Of a DNA stretch of 64,000 bases, positions 15,163-23,587 are shown piece after piece; positions within the stretch are counted from its first letter, which is position 1; every line of letters starts with the position of its first letter. The stretch spans positions 248,001-312,000 of the forward strand of contig CANKYU010000004.1 in the NCBI GenBank assembly GCA_947488295.1, in the 5' to 3' direction. The stretch is from an uncultured Anderseniella sp. (GTDB taxonomy: Bacteria; Pseudomonadota; Alphaproteobacteria; Rhizobiales; Aestuariivirgaceae). The translations under genes and the position numbers were made by a program. The notes under the pieces are model-generated. The model made no database searches. It worked only from the letters and a program-made list of their open reading frames with translations, and was not told the origin of the DNA.

Positions 15163-16631
15163 ACCCAGCCGGCAGTTTACAGACACCGACTTTCGAGCGC
15201 GCCTTCGGGCGCGCTCTTCGCGTGACTGCTGTCTGTATTTCATTGCCTGGCTTTGCCGGACTGGCGCAGGCTCAACCTGCTGCACAGCCTCCTAAACAAC
15301 CTGACGCCCGAACCGTTTCGGCGCCAAAGGTACTGCACGACACCCAGCAACGCCCGGCAAAACTGCGAGTGCCGGATGCGACCCGGAAGGAGTTTGCATC
15401 GCTGCCGGCCAGCAAACGCCTGAAAATCCTCGGCCGGCTGATCAGAAACGGCCAGCCTGACGCAGCCGAAACACTGCTGCAGGCAGCCCCTTTTACCGGC
15501 AAATTCAGTCATAACCGCAATCTCTTCATGCAGGCGATGATCGAGCATGAACGCGGCAACCTGGATGACGCCATCCGCATTTACCGCGAAATCCTGGCCA
15601 ACGACCCGAAACTCACGGCGGTGCGCGCGGAACTGGCCAGAGCGCTGTATGACAACGAGGAAGATCGCAGCGCAGCGCACCATTTCTTCCTGTTGCGTGC
15701 AACTGCCCCAAATGACGTTGCGCTGCGCACGTTCGATGCGGCCATAAACGCCATCGAGGCCCGCAAGACCTGGAGTTTCAATGTATGGGGTTCGATTGCG
15801 CCATCGACAAACTTCAATAATGGCACAAACCTGGAAGTGGTCAACATTGGCGGCCTGGATTTCGAAGTGGGCAACCAGGCCAGGGAGAAATCCGGTATCG
15901 GTTTCCGCGGCGGCGGTTATGTCGGCTACAATCTGCGGCTGAAAAAGGACCTCAGCCTGATCGTGTCAAACGGGACAAATCTTGTACAGTATGAGGGCAC
16001 CCGCTTCGATCAGACATCCTTGAACCAGACGGCCCTGTTGCGCCTGCGCAAAACCAAATACTCAGTTGGCTTCGGTGCGGTGTCGACACAAGGCTGGTAT
16101 GGCAGCGACGAGTTCAAGTGGTCCGTCGGTCCGCAGGCCATCATCAGTTATCTGGTAACGCCGAAAGCCCAGTTTTACACCCAGCTCAAGCATGTCTGGA
16201 ACAATTATGAAGTGGCAACATATCTTGACGGCTCGACCAGCACTGCCACCACGGAACTGAAATACGCCTACAATGACTCGACCCTGCTGTTTGCCAAGGC
16301 CGGCATCGGCAGAACCGAAACCCAGCGCGATCATCTGGATACCTGGAGCGGCAATGGCGGCCTGGGCTTCTATCACGAGCTGCCATGGGGACTGACAGGA
16401 TTTGCGGAAGCCCATGTGAACTACAGTGTATCTGACGGGGACTACCCGCTGCTGGGCGAAGAGCGGCATCAAACCCGGGCGACCGGGCGCATGTCGGTCA
16501 CCAAGCGTGACTTCTACTGGCGCGGGCTTGCGCCTCAGCTCGAGTATACCTACACCCGCAACTTCTCAAACGATGCATTGAGCCGGTATGACTCGCACGG
16601 TCTGGCGCTCACCGTAACTCGGGCCTTTTGA
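15159..16631 (+). CDS. Surface lipoprotein assembly modifier (Slam)
   Basis: A 490-residue outer-membrane protein of the Slam (DUF560) family, which moves specific lipoproteins to the cell surface. A signal peptide ends near LAQA (about residue 39), TPR-like helices follow (about 90-190, including ERGNLDDAIRIYREI), and residues 200-490 alternate in a barrel pattern ending in the family-typical KRDFYWRGLAPQLEYTYTRN and a terminal aromatic (TVTRAF). It overlaps the TbpB-like gene by four bases, so client and exporter are co-translated. A MITE-like element begins four bases after its stop. Confidence 0.85.
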   Translation: MNPAGSLQTPTFERAFGRALRVTAVCISLPGFAGLAQAQPAAQPPKQPDARTVSAPKVLHDTQQRPAKLRVPDATRKEFASLPASKRLKILGRLIRNGQPDAAETLLQAAPFTGKFSHNRNLFMQAMIEHERGNLDDAIRIYREILANDPKLTAVRAELARALYDNEEDRSAAHHFFLLRATAPNDVALRTFDAAINAIEARKTWSFNVWGSIAPSTNFNNGTNLEVVNIGGLDFEVGNQAREKSGIGFRGGGYVGYNLRLKKDLSLIVSNGTNLVQYEGTRFDQTSLNQTALLRLRKTKYSVGFGAVSTQGWYGSDEFKWSVGPQAIISYLVTPKAQFYTQLKHVWNNYEVATYLDGSTSTATTELKYAYNDSTLLFAKAGIGRTETQRDHLDTWSGNGGLGFYHELPWGLTGFAEAHVNYSVSDGDYPLLGEERHQTRATGRMSVTKRDFYWRGLAPQLEYTYTRNFSNDALSRYDSHGLALTVTRAF

Positions 16632-16634
16632 CAC

Positions 16635-16898
16635 ATACCAAAGGAAGTAATTATTGACCCCTTTGACCGGTTTTTCGCGTTTGCCGGCTAGGCATGCTTC
16701 GCGCCTTGGTCTGCCTGACCACAAGTGGAGCATAACGACGTCCGGCGGACGCGAAAATGCGGCCTTCGGTGAGCCAAATCCGTCCGACTGGTGCGTTGCG
16801 CCGCTTGCCCGATGCACCACACCGCGCCGCGCGCCGCGCCTGCCAGAATGAACGGATTTGACGCCATCAAATGGGTCAATAATTACTTCCTTTGGTAT
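16635..16898. mobile_element. MITE-like element with 26-bp perfect terminal inverted repeats
   Basis: A 264-bp segment is bounded by identical inverted repeats at 16635-16660 and 16873-16898 (outer ends ATACCAAAGG and CCTTTGGTAT); pairing continues five more bases after one mismatch. No transposase is encoded inside. If the true ends are CCAAAGG and CCTTTGG, the element is flanked by TA on both sides, as expected for IS630/Tc1-type insertion. It fills most of the 16632-16949 gap between the Slam gene and the P-loop gene. It may also form a long hairpin acting as a transcript end. Confidence 0.7.
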
Positions 16899-16949
16899 TA
16901 TTCCGTCTTGCGCTAACAAGAGTGCACTAACACGGGGCAAAGCAGATCA

Positions 16950-17804
16950 ATGAAGTTTTCAAGCGCAGACGAATTATCAAACTGGCCGTCGAAGGCCGTC
17001 ACCATCATGGGCATGTCGGGCGTGGGCAAGACCACGCTGGCCAACCTGCTGCGCGATGATGACTGGTTCCACTACTCTGTCGACTACCGCATCGGCACCC
17101 GCTACATGGGCGAGCACATCGTCGACAACTTCAAGCGCGAGGCGATGAAGAACCCGTTTCTGCGCGAACTGCTGAAGACCGACTCGATCTACATCTCATC
17201 CAATATCAGTTTTGATAATCTGGACCCGCTTTCGACCTATCTCGGCAAACCCGGCAACCCGGACAAGGGCGGCATTCCGTTTGCCGAATACAAGCGGCGC
17301 CAGGCCCAGCACAGGAACGCTGAGATCAGTGCGCTCGCCGATGTGCCGCTGTTCATGCAGAAGTCGCGCGACATCTATACCTATGACCATTTCATCTGCG
17401 ATTCAGGCGGTTCGCTATGCGAAGTGGTTGACGCCGGCAATCCGCATGATCCGGTGCTTTCCGCCCTCAGCGATACCACCTTGCTCTTGTACATCCGCGG
17501 CACCGAGGAACACTCGGCCGACCTGGTCGAGCGTTTCCGGGATATGCCGAAACCGATGTATTACCAGCCGGATTTTCTCGACCAGACCTGGAAATCGTTC
17601 AAGCAGGAGCACGGTATCAGCCGCGACCATGACGTCGATCCGGACGAGTTTATCGTGTGGGGGTTCGAAAGACTGTTGCATCATCGCATACCGCTTTATG
17701 AACAGATTGCCGAAAACCATGGATACGTGGTTGAGATGCAGGAAATTCCGCAGATCAGGGACGACAGGGATTTTCTCGATCTGCTGACCCGTGCCATTGC
17801 CTGA
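16950..17804 (+). CDS. P-loop NTPase of unknown function, metA-linked
   Basis: The 284-residue protein begins with a clear Walker A motif (GMSGVGKTT, residues 21-29) and has a likely nucleoside- or substrate-binding body with FICDSGGSLCEVV and TLLLYIRGTEEHSADLVERF. It has no transmembrane or signal segment. It looks like a small-molecule kinase-type P-loop protein, but I cannot assign a substrate. It lies 30 bases upstream of metA on the same strand, suggesting a link to methionine or homoserine metabolism. Confidence 0.7.
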   Translation: MKFSSADELSNWPSKAVTIMGMSGVGKTTLANLLRDDDWFHYSVDYRIGTRYMGEHIVDNFKREAMKNPFLRELLKTDSIYISSNISFDNLDPLSTYLGKPGNPDKGGIPFAEYKRRQAQHRNAEISALADVPLFMQKSRDIYTYDHFICDSGGSLCEVVDAGNPHDPVLSALSDTTLLLYIRGTEEHSADLVERFRDMPKPMYYQPDFLDQTWKSFKQEHGISRDHDVDPDEFIVWGFERLLHHRIPLYEQIAENHGYVVEMQEIPQIRDDRDFLDLLTRAIA

Positions 17805-17834
17805 ACCAAAGACTAAGAAAAGCCAGACAGCCCA

Positions 17835-18752
17835 ATGCCCATCAAGATACCGACAAACCTGCCTGCCCGCGCCACCCTGGAACAGGAAGGCGTAATGGTG
17901 ATGGATGACGACGAGGCAGCGCGTCAGGATATCCGTCCCTTGCGCGTCGGTCTGCTCAATCTGATGCCCAACAAGCAGCGTACCGAGACCCAGTTTGCCC
18001 GGCTGTGCGGCGCCACATCACTGCAGGTGGAGATGACGCTTATCAAGATGACGCATCACACGTCAAAGCTGACATCTTCAGAACACATGCTGAATTTCTA
18101 TCGTCCGTTTGAAGATGTGCGCGAGGAAAAATTCGATGGCTTCATCATCACCGGCGCACCTATCGAGCTGCTCGAGTTCGAAGATGTCACCTACTGGGCA
18201 GAAATGCGTGAAATCCTCGACTGGTGCGACAGTCATGTTCACTCTGCCATGCACATCTGCTGGGGTGCCCAGGCTGCCCTGCACCACTATCATGGTGTTC
18301 CCAAGCACGAACTCGGCACCAAGGCTTTTGGCGTATACCGGCATCGCAATCTGAACCCGGCGTCTCCTTACCTGCGCGGGTTTTCGGACGACTTTTCCAT
18401 CCCCGTGTCGCGCTGGACCGAAGTGCGCCGGGACGACCTGCCTGCAAACAGCGGGCTTGAAGTCCTTATGGAAGCAGATGATGCGGGGCTGTGCCTGGTA
18501 AATGACCCGGCCCGGCGTACATTGTACATGTTCAATCACATTGAGTATGACTCGACCACACTGGCCGAAGAATATCACCGTGATGTCGCCTCCGGAAAAT
18601 CCATCCACATCCCGCCCAACTACTTCCCGGGCGATGATCCTGCAAAGACCCCCGAAAACCGCTGGCGCAGTCATGCCCACCTGTTGTTCGGCAACTGGCT
18701 GAACGAGGTTTACCAGTCGACCCCTTACGACCTCGACAAAATCGGCAAATGA
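17835..18752 (+). CDS. metAA: Homoserine O-acetyltransferase, MetA type
   Basis: This 305-residue MetA-family enzyme acylates the hydroxyl of L-homoserine, the first committed step of methionine synthesis. The catalytic Cys142 is in [10 protein letters not shown] and the His/Glu pair in FNHIEYD. Residue 111 is Glu ([10 protein letters not shown]). In this family Glu111 directs acetyl-CoA use, whereas Gly111, as in E. coli, gives succinyl-CoA use, so the product should be O-acetylhomoserine. Its stop overlaps the start of the MaoC-type gene (ATGA), and it follows the P-loop gene closely, indicating a three-gene operon. Confidence 0.93.
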   Translation: MPIKIPTNLPARATLEQEGVMVMDDDEAARQDIRPLRVGLLNLMPNKQRTETQFARLCGATSLQVEMTLIKMTHHTSKLTSSEHMLNFYRPFEDVREEKFDGFIITGAPIELLEFEDVTYWAEMREILDWCDSHVHSAMHICWGAQAALHHYHGVPKHELGTKAFGVYRHRNLNPASPYLRGFSDDFSIPVSRWTEVRRDDLPANSGLEVLMEADDAGLCLVNDPARRTLYMFNHIEYDSTTLAEEYHRDVASGKSIHIPPNYFPGDDPAKTPENRWRSHAHLLFGNWLNEVYQSTPYDLDKIGK

Positions 18753-19597
18753 CTGATGTCGACCCGACAGGCTGGATTGGTCGAAGCCGCTCCACGCGTG
18801 ACACGATCGATGCGGGTCAAATGGCAAAAATCGCGGCTGCGCTCAGCAGCCCGGCTCCGGCTCTCGACACCACAACCTCGCTGCCGCCGGGCTGGCACTG
18901 GGGATTTTTCCATGATATCACGCCGCTGGCCGATATCGGACGGGACGGTCATCAGGCACTGGGAGAGTTCCTGCCTCCTGTAACCCTGCCCAGGCGCATG
19001 TGGGCGGCGGGCGACCTGAAGATCACCCGGCCCCTCGCCATTGGCGAGACAGTGGACAAGACTTCCACCATCCTGTCGGTAGAGGAAAAACAGGGGCGCA
19101 CCGGAAAACTGGTCTTTGTCCGTGTCGGGCATGAATTTGCCGGGGACCGCGGCGGCAGCATGCGTGAAGAACACCAGATCGTTTACCGTGAAGCCCCTGC
19201 CCCGGACGCTGCACCACCAAGGCCGATACTGCCCCCTGACGAGCCGGACAGCTCGATCACCCTGAGCGCGTCTCCGGTTCAGTTGTTTCGCTATTCGGCA
19301 GTTACCTTCAACAGCCATCGCATCCACTATGACGTGGATTTCTGCCGCGACGAAGAAGGTTATGACGGCCTGATCATCCACGGACCGCTGACAGCAACCC
19401 TGCTGATGGACCTTGCCTGCAGGCAGGCACCTGGCCGGCAACTCACGGCATTTGCCTTCCGGGCGCTCAGCCCCCTGACCCACATTCACAAGTTCTCACT
19501 GCATGTCCGCAAGACCGGCGACAACGCATTCAGCGTATGGGCCTGTAACCACCGTGGCGAACTGGCCATGACTGCTGATGCGGTTATGAGTTCATGA
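18749..19597 (+). CDS. MaoC-like acyl-CoA hydratase (mesaconyl-C4-CoA hydratase/HTD2-like)
   Basis: The 282-residue protein has two hot-dog domains: an N-terminal FAS1-like dehydratase part ([22 protein letters not shown]) and a C-terminal MaoC-like part with [19 protein letters not shown] and [18 protein letters not shown], which carry the hydratase residues. The family includes mesaconyl-C4-CoA hydratase and mitochondrial HTD2-like 3-hydroxyacyl thioester dehydratases. The four-base overlap with metA is notable, because no step of methionine synthesis needs this chemistry. The physiological substrate is unknown. Confidence 0.8.
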   Translation: MTDVDPTGWIGRSRSTRDTIDAGQMAKIAAALSSPAPALDTTTSLPPGWHWGFFHDITPLADIGRDGHQALGEFLPPVTLPRRMWAAGDLKITRPLAIGETVDKTSTILSVEEKQGRTGKLVFVRVGHEFAGDRGGSMREEHQIVYREAPAPDAAPPRPILPPDEPDSSITLSASPVQLFRYSAVTFNSHRIHYDVDFCRDEEGYDGLIIHGPLTATLLMDLACRQAPGRQLTAFAFRALSPLTHIHKFSLHVRKTGDNAFSVWACNHRGELAMTADAVMSS

Positions 19598-19696
19598 CCT
19601 GGAGTGCTTTCCGAATTCACTCACCTTGATAAAAAATTTGCTTGGCCAGCTGCAACCGCTGCTGCCGGATTGACATCCGGCATCGATGCGCGGCCG

Positions 19697-21199
19697 CTAA
19701 CTGCCCCGGCGCAGTCGCGCAACAATCGGCCGCCACACCGGGGTTTGCGACAGCAACATCAGCGCAAACGCGATGGACAGCACAAGCGATATGGGATGCG
19801 ATACGAAGTCCCACAGGAATGTGCCCACATCTCCCCTCGCGCCGATCATGGCGCGCCGGTAGTTTGAGTCCATCATCGGCCCGAGAATTACCCCGAGAAT
19901 AATCGGACCGACCTGAAAGCCGTAGGTTTTCAGAAAGTATCCCGCCACCCCGAAACCAAGCATCCAGTAAACATGTGACGGGTTGTTCTGGATCGCGTAG
20001 GTGCCGACTGCCGACAGTACGATGATCAGGGAAATCAGGATGGCCTTGGGGCACTCGACGATCTTGGTGAAAATCTTGATGCCGGTCAGCCCGAAAATCA
20101 GCAGGAAAATGTTTGCCAGTACCAGGTTGCCGACCGTGAACCAGAACAGATGTGGCGTTTCGACCAGCAGCAGAGGACCGGGTTTCAGGCCGTGAATGAA
20201 CAGCGCACCTATGATGACGGCGGTGACCGCATCACCGGGAATGCCCAGTGTCAGCATCGGCACGAATGACCCGCCGACCGCGGCATTGTTGGCGACTTCA
20301 GGTGCAACAAGGCCTTCCTTGCATCCCTTGCCAAACGGTACTTCCGGATTCCTGGTGGTTCGCCGGGCATCATCATAGGCCAGCAGGGCCGCGATGTCTC
20401 CGCCGGTGCCCGGAAGCGCTCCGATGATCGTGCCGATGCCCGAAGCCCGCAGCGCCAGCCGGAAGTATCGTTTCACATCTGCAAGCTTCGGGATGATGCG
20501 GTCGATCTTCTGTTTGATCACCGGCAGGTCAAGGTTGTTGAGCTGGGACAGCGCCTCGGCTACGCCGAAAAACCCGATCATGGCGGCAACATAGGGAATG
20601 CCTCCCATGAGCGTAATCGACCCGAACGTGAACCGGCCTTCCGCCGTCATCGGGTCAAGACCCACCATGCCGATCAGCACGCCGAGCGCCCCGGCAAATG
20701 CCCCCTTGGCAAAACTTTCGCCCGACAAGGTGCCGACCAACAGGATGCCGATCATGCCGAGCAGCAGGTAATCGCGCGAGTTGAACATGATCGCAAAGCT
20801 GGAAATGAGCGGTGCGAACATGGCCAGTGCAACTATACCGACGAAGCCGCCGAACACCGACATGACCGTGGTCAATCCGATGGCTTCGCCGGCCTCGCCC
20901 CGTTTTGCCATCGGATAGCCTTCAAGAGCCGTTGCGATGGCGCTCGGCGCGCCGGGAATATTGAGCAGGATTGCGGTTCGCGAACCACCATAGACGCCGC
21001 CGACGAATACGCCGGCAATCAGCGCCAGCGCTTCGTTGACCTGCCACTTGAAGGTGAACGAAATCAGGATCGACGTCGCCATGGTCACTGAAAGGCCGGG
21101 AATGGCCCCCACATAGATGCCCGCCAGCGTACCTGCCGCCGTCAGGAACAGCAGCCATGGATCCAGCCAAGAGATCGCAAGATGTCCCAGCACCTCCAT
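19697..21199 (-). CDS. tctA: Tripartite tricarboxylate transporter large permease TctA
   Basis: A 500-residue inner-membrane permease of the TctA family with about 11-12 hydrophobic helices. Family segments include PGLSVTMATSILISFTF, GGVYGGSRTAILLNIPGAP and the paired late motif TLGIPGDAVTAVIIGALFIH. TctA forms the sodium- or proton-driven pore that works with TctB and the periplasmic TctC to import organic acids. Its ATG is two bases past the tctB stop. An 8-bp hairpin (19663-19682) lies downstream, between convergent genes. Confidence 0.93.
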   Translation of the reverse strand: MEVLGHLAISWLDPWLLFLTAAGTLAGIYVGAIPGLSVTMATSILISFTFKWQVNEALALIAGVFVGGVYGGSRTAILLNIPGAPSAIATALEGYPMAKRGEAGEAIGLTTVMSVFGGFVGIVALAMFAPLISSFAIMFNSRDYLLLGMIGILLVGTLSGESFAKGAFAGALGVLIGMVGLDPMTAEGRFTFGSITLMGGIPYVAAMIGFFGVAEALSQLNNLDLPVIKQKIDRIIPKLADVKRYFRLALRASGIGTIIGALPGTGGDIAALLAYDDARRTTRNPEVPFGKGCKEGLVAPEVANNAAVGGSFVPMLTLGIPGDAVTAVIIGALFIHGLKPGPLLLVETPHLFWFTVGNLVLANIFLLIFGLTGIKIFTKIVECPKAILISLIIVLSAVGTYAIQNNPSHVYWMLGFGVAGYFLKTYGFQVGPIILGVILGPMMDSNYRRAMIGARGDVGTFLWDFVSHPISLVLSIAFALMLLSQTPVWRPIVARLRRGS

Positions 21200-21200
21200 G

Positions 21201-21695
21201 TCAGAACATGCCCTGTATCAGGCTGCCCTGGGGAAGCACCACCTGGAAAACCTGTCTGAAGACCACATGGATAGCGCCAAGCGATACAACCGTCAGGATC
21301 GCCGCAACCAGAGGTCCCTTTCGCCACAGATACCAGAACGACAGAAACAGAAATCCCGCCGAGCTGACAAGGAAACCCAGCAGCGGCATTGTGATTACAT
21401 AAGCAAGAATAAATCCGACCACGACAATCAGGCGGGCAGGAACAATGTCGCGCCGGAATTGTGCGAACCCTGCATCTGCGGTCGCCGGCTTTGACACCAC
21501 ATCCCGCAGGATCACCAGCGAACTGATCAGCATGGTGGCCGATGCCAGCATTGGAAATACGCCGGGCTCCGACAGTCCGCTGAAACCGGATATGGCGTAA
21601 GACTGCCAGAACGCGGTCACACTGAAGACAGCAAGCAACAGCGAGAACAGCAGTTCGCCGGGGCGACGCGCTGAAGGTGGTGAAGGTTCACTCAT
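21201..21695 (-). CDS. tctB: Tripartite tricarboxylate transporter small permease TctB
   Basis: The product of about 164 residues has four predicted membrane helices, as usual for TctB, with the N-terminal RRPGELLFSLLLAVFSVTAF and a central GLSEPGVFPMLASATML. It is the small membrane subunit of the TTT importer. ATG 21695 gives a family-typical length; a TTG five codons earlier is the alternative. It lies between tctC and tctA in the order C-B-A. Confidence 0.88.
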   Translation of the reverse strand: MSEPSPPSARRPGELLFSLLLAVFSVTAFWQSYAISGFSGLSEPGVFPMLASATMLISSLVILRDVVSKPATADAGFAQFRRDIVPARLIVVVGFILAYVITMPLLGFLVSSAGFLFLSFWYLWRKGPLVAAILTVVSLGAIHVVFRQVFQVVLPQGSLIQGMF

Positions 21696-21759
21696 GGGGC
21701 ACCTGCGCAAAGGGACTGATGCGATAGCCCGGCCCGCATTACACGGGCCGGGACTTCGG

Positions 21760-22755
21760 TCATTCTGCCCGCATGATGCCGAGTGTTTCAGGGTTTACCT
21801 TGGCAGCGCCGGTATCCTGCAGGGCCCAGGCGGTTACCTGCTGCCACTTCTTCAGAAATGACGCAGCTTCATCACCTGAAATGTTCATGATGATGTTGCC
21901 CTTGTTGGCCATCAGTGTCTTGAAGGTCTCGCTTTTGGCTGCCGTATCGAAGGTGGCAACCAGCTTGGCTTTCACATCGTCCGGCACGTCCTGCCTGACG
22001 AACACACCGTAAAACGGTCCCCACGGCAGAAACTTGCTCATGTCCGGGATGGCATCGGTGATGGCCGGCACGTCGGGAAGGGTTGCAACCGGCTCGGTGT
22101 TGACCACGGCCAGAACCCGCATCTTGCCCGCCTTGACGTTTTCAGCGGCTGCGGAAATGCCGGTCGGCATAAAGTCCACTTCGCCGCCGAGCATCGCGGT
22201 CAGACCGGGACCTTCGCCATCGAACGGAATGGCCGTGACCTCGAAGTCAGCCGAGTTCTTGATCAGGGCAGAGATCGTGCTCGGCAGGCCGCCGGGACCG
22301 GTCGACCCCATCTTCACCGAGCCCGGATTGGCTTTGATGTCGGCCAGCAGGTCCTGCATGGTCTTGTACTTGGAATCCGCGTTGACCGCGATCACGGCGA
22401 CGCCACGGCCCAGAATATTGACCGGGTAGAACTTGGAATAGTCAAGATCCGCCACGCCCATGACCGGGTGAAGCTGCGGGTTTTCCGCGCCGTACAGGAA
22501 CGTGTAGCCGTCAGCCGGTGCAGCATTGACAAAGGCCGTTGAGATCGCGCCTGCCCCGCCGGACTTGTTCAAAACGACAATCGGTTTTCCAAGCGCTTCT
22601 TCGGCGGCCGGGTTAACCGCGCGGGCTACCGTGTCAGTTGCACCGCCTGCGCCCCACATAACCACACCGAGTACTTCACGCTCCGGATAGTCACCGGCAA
22701 ATGACGTACCGGCCATGAGCGCCAGTGCCACCACCGCTCCAAACAGTTTCTTCAT
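21760..22755 (-). CDS. tctC: TctC-type periplasmic substrate-binding protein
   Basis: A 331-residue Bug/TctC solute receptor with a cleavable signal peptide (KLFGAVVALALMAGTSFA) and the characteristic early GVVMWGAGGATDTVARAVN and NKSGGAGAISTAFV segments that form the carboxylate-binding pocket. It delivers a substrate, usually a di- or tricarboxylate or another organic acid, to TctAB; the specific ligand cannot be told from sequence. A strong GGGAGGGAA site precedes the ATG, and as first gene it probably has the operon promoter in 22756-23052. Confidence 0.92.
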   Translation of the reverse strand: MKKLFGAVVALALMAGTSFAGDYPEREVLGVVMWGAGGATDTVARAVNPAAEEALGKPIVVLNKSGGAGAISTAFVNAAPADGYTFLYGAENPQLHPVMGVADLDYSKFYPVNILGRGVAVIAVNADSKYKTMQDLLADIKANPGSVKMGSTGPGGLPSTISALIKNSADFEVTAIPFDGEGPGLTAMLGGEVDFMPTGISAAAENVKAGKMRVLAVVNTEPVATLPDVPAITDAIPDMSKFLPWGPFYGVFVRQDVPDDVKAKLVATFDTAAKSETFKTLMANKGNIIMNISGDEAASFLKKWQQVTAWALQDTGAAKVNPETLGIMRAE

Positions 22756-23052
22756 GCTATTTCCCTCCCAGGAAAGGCAGTGTGGAATTCCCGCCGCCGC
22801 TCACTCAGTCGAACAGTGGCAGAGCCCGCACCTGATTTGTTGTGATATCAATGCATTGCGAGAATGGCCAACTTCGAAAAATAACGCAATTGCCAAATAC
22901 GGGAATTGTCAGTTTGGCGGCAATCACCGGTCTATTGCCGAATTGAGCGTTCGAAATCCGGTAACCAGTATTTAGCAATCTCCGGGGATAATAGCGGGAT
23001 CGAAAAGTTTGCACCTGTTGTCAGCAGGCGCAATTGGCCATGGGGACGGCTA

Positions 23053-23520
23053 ATGGCAAAGACTGAAAACAGCACAGGTGGAACATTGCGGAACTTCCCC
23101 CGCAGAGTCCTGATCATAGATGACGACCCTCTGCTGTGCGCGGTTCTGCGACAGTTTTTCGAGAGCCATGGTTCAGTGGCCATCGACGATGCGGAAAGCG
23201 GTCGGGCTGCACAGAACCTTATAGAGACCGCATCCTGTCCCTATGACCTGACGACGCTTGATCTGAGCATGCCGGATGTCGATGGCTTCGAATTCTTGAG
23301 TTACCTGAAGCGACGCAACGTTGAAACACGCATTTTGATCATTTCAAGTTTGCCCTCGACAGTGATAAGAATGGCCGAGACCCTGGCTGACTTCAGCACG
23401 CTCAACGCCATTGGCCATCTCAGGAAGCCGGTCTCCGCAAGCGCCCTGGACGCTATTCTCAAAAGCCAGACCTGGCCCTGTCATGATGACGAGGAATTCC
23501 GGCAACAGGCTACGGCCTAG
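23053..23520 (+). CDS. Stand-alone response-regulator receiver protein (copy 1)
   Basis: A 155-residue single-domain response regulator with the acidic pair in LIIDDDP, phospho-Asp70 in LDLSMPDVDG, switch residues in IISSLPS and the lysine in HLRKPV. No output domain follows, so it should act by protein contact or as a phosphate relay or sink. It is clearly paralogous to the receiver at 28183-28629: both share HGS, SYL, RM..TLA and end in Q.WP. ATG 23053 is preferred; a much earlier in-frame start lacks family similarity. It converges on the hybrid kinase gene. Confidence 0.85.
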   Translation: MAKTENSTGGTLRNFPRRVLIIDDDPLLCAVLRQFFESHGSVAIDDAESGRAAQNLIETASCPYDLTTLDLSMPDVDGFEFLSYLKRRNVETRILIISSLPSTVIRMAETLADFSTLNAIGHLRKPVSASALDAILKSQTWPCHDDEEFRQQATA

Positions 23521-23587
23521 GCCTTGTGCCGGCGGCACTCCCAACAGTCTGGTATTTTGGAATGACTACCATTTAGGCATAACAGGC

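Noticed and set aside
16654..16851. Short open frame inside the MITE-like element
   Set aside because: No ribosome-binding site, no family resemblance, and the element's length and termini suit a non-coding MITE.
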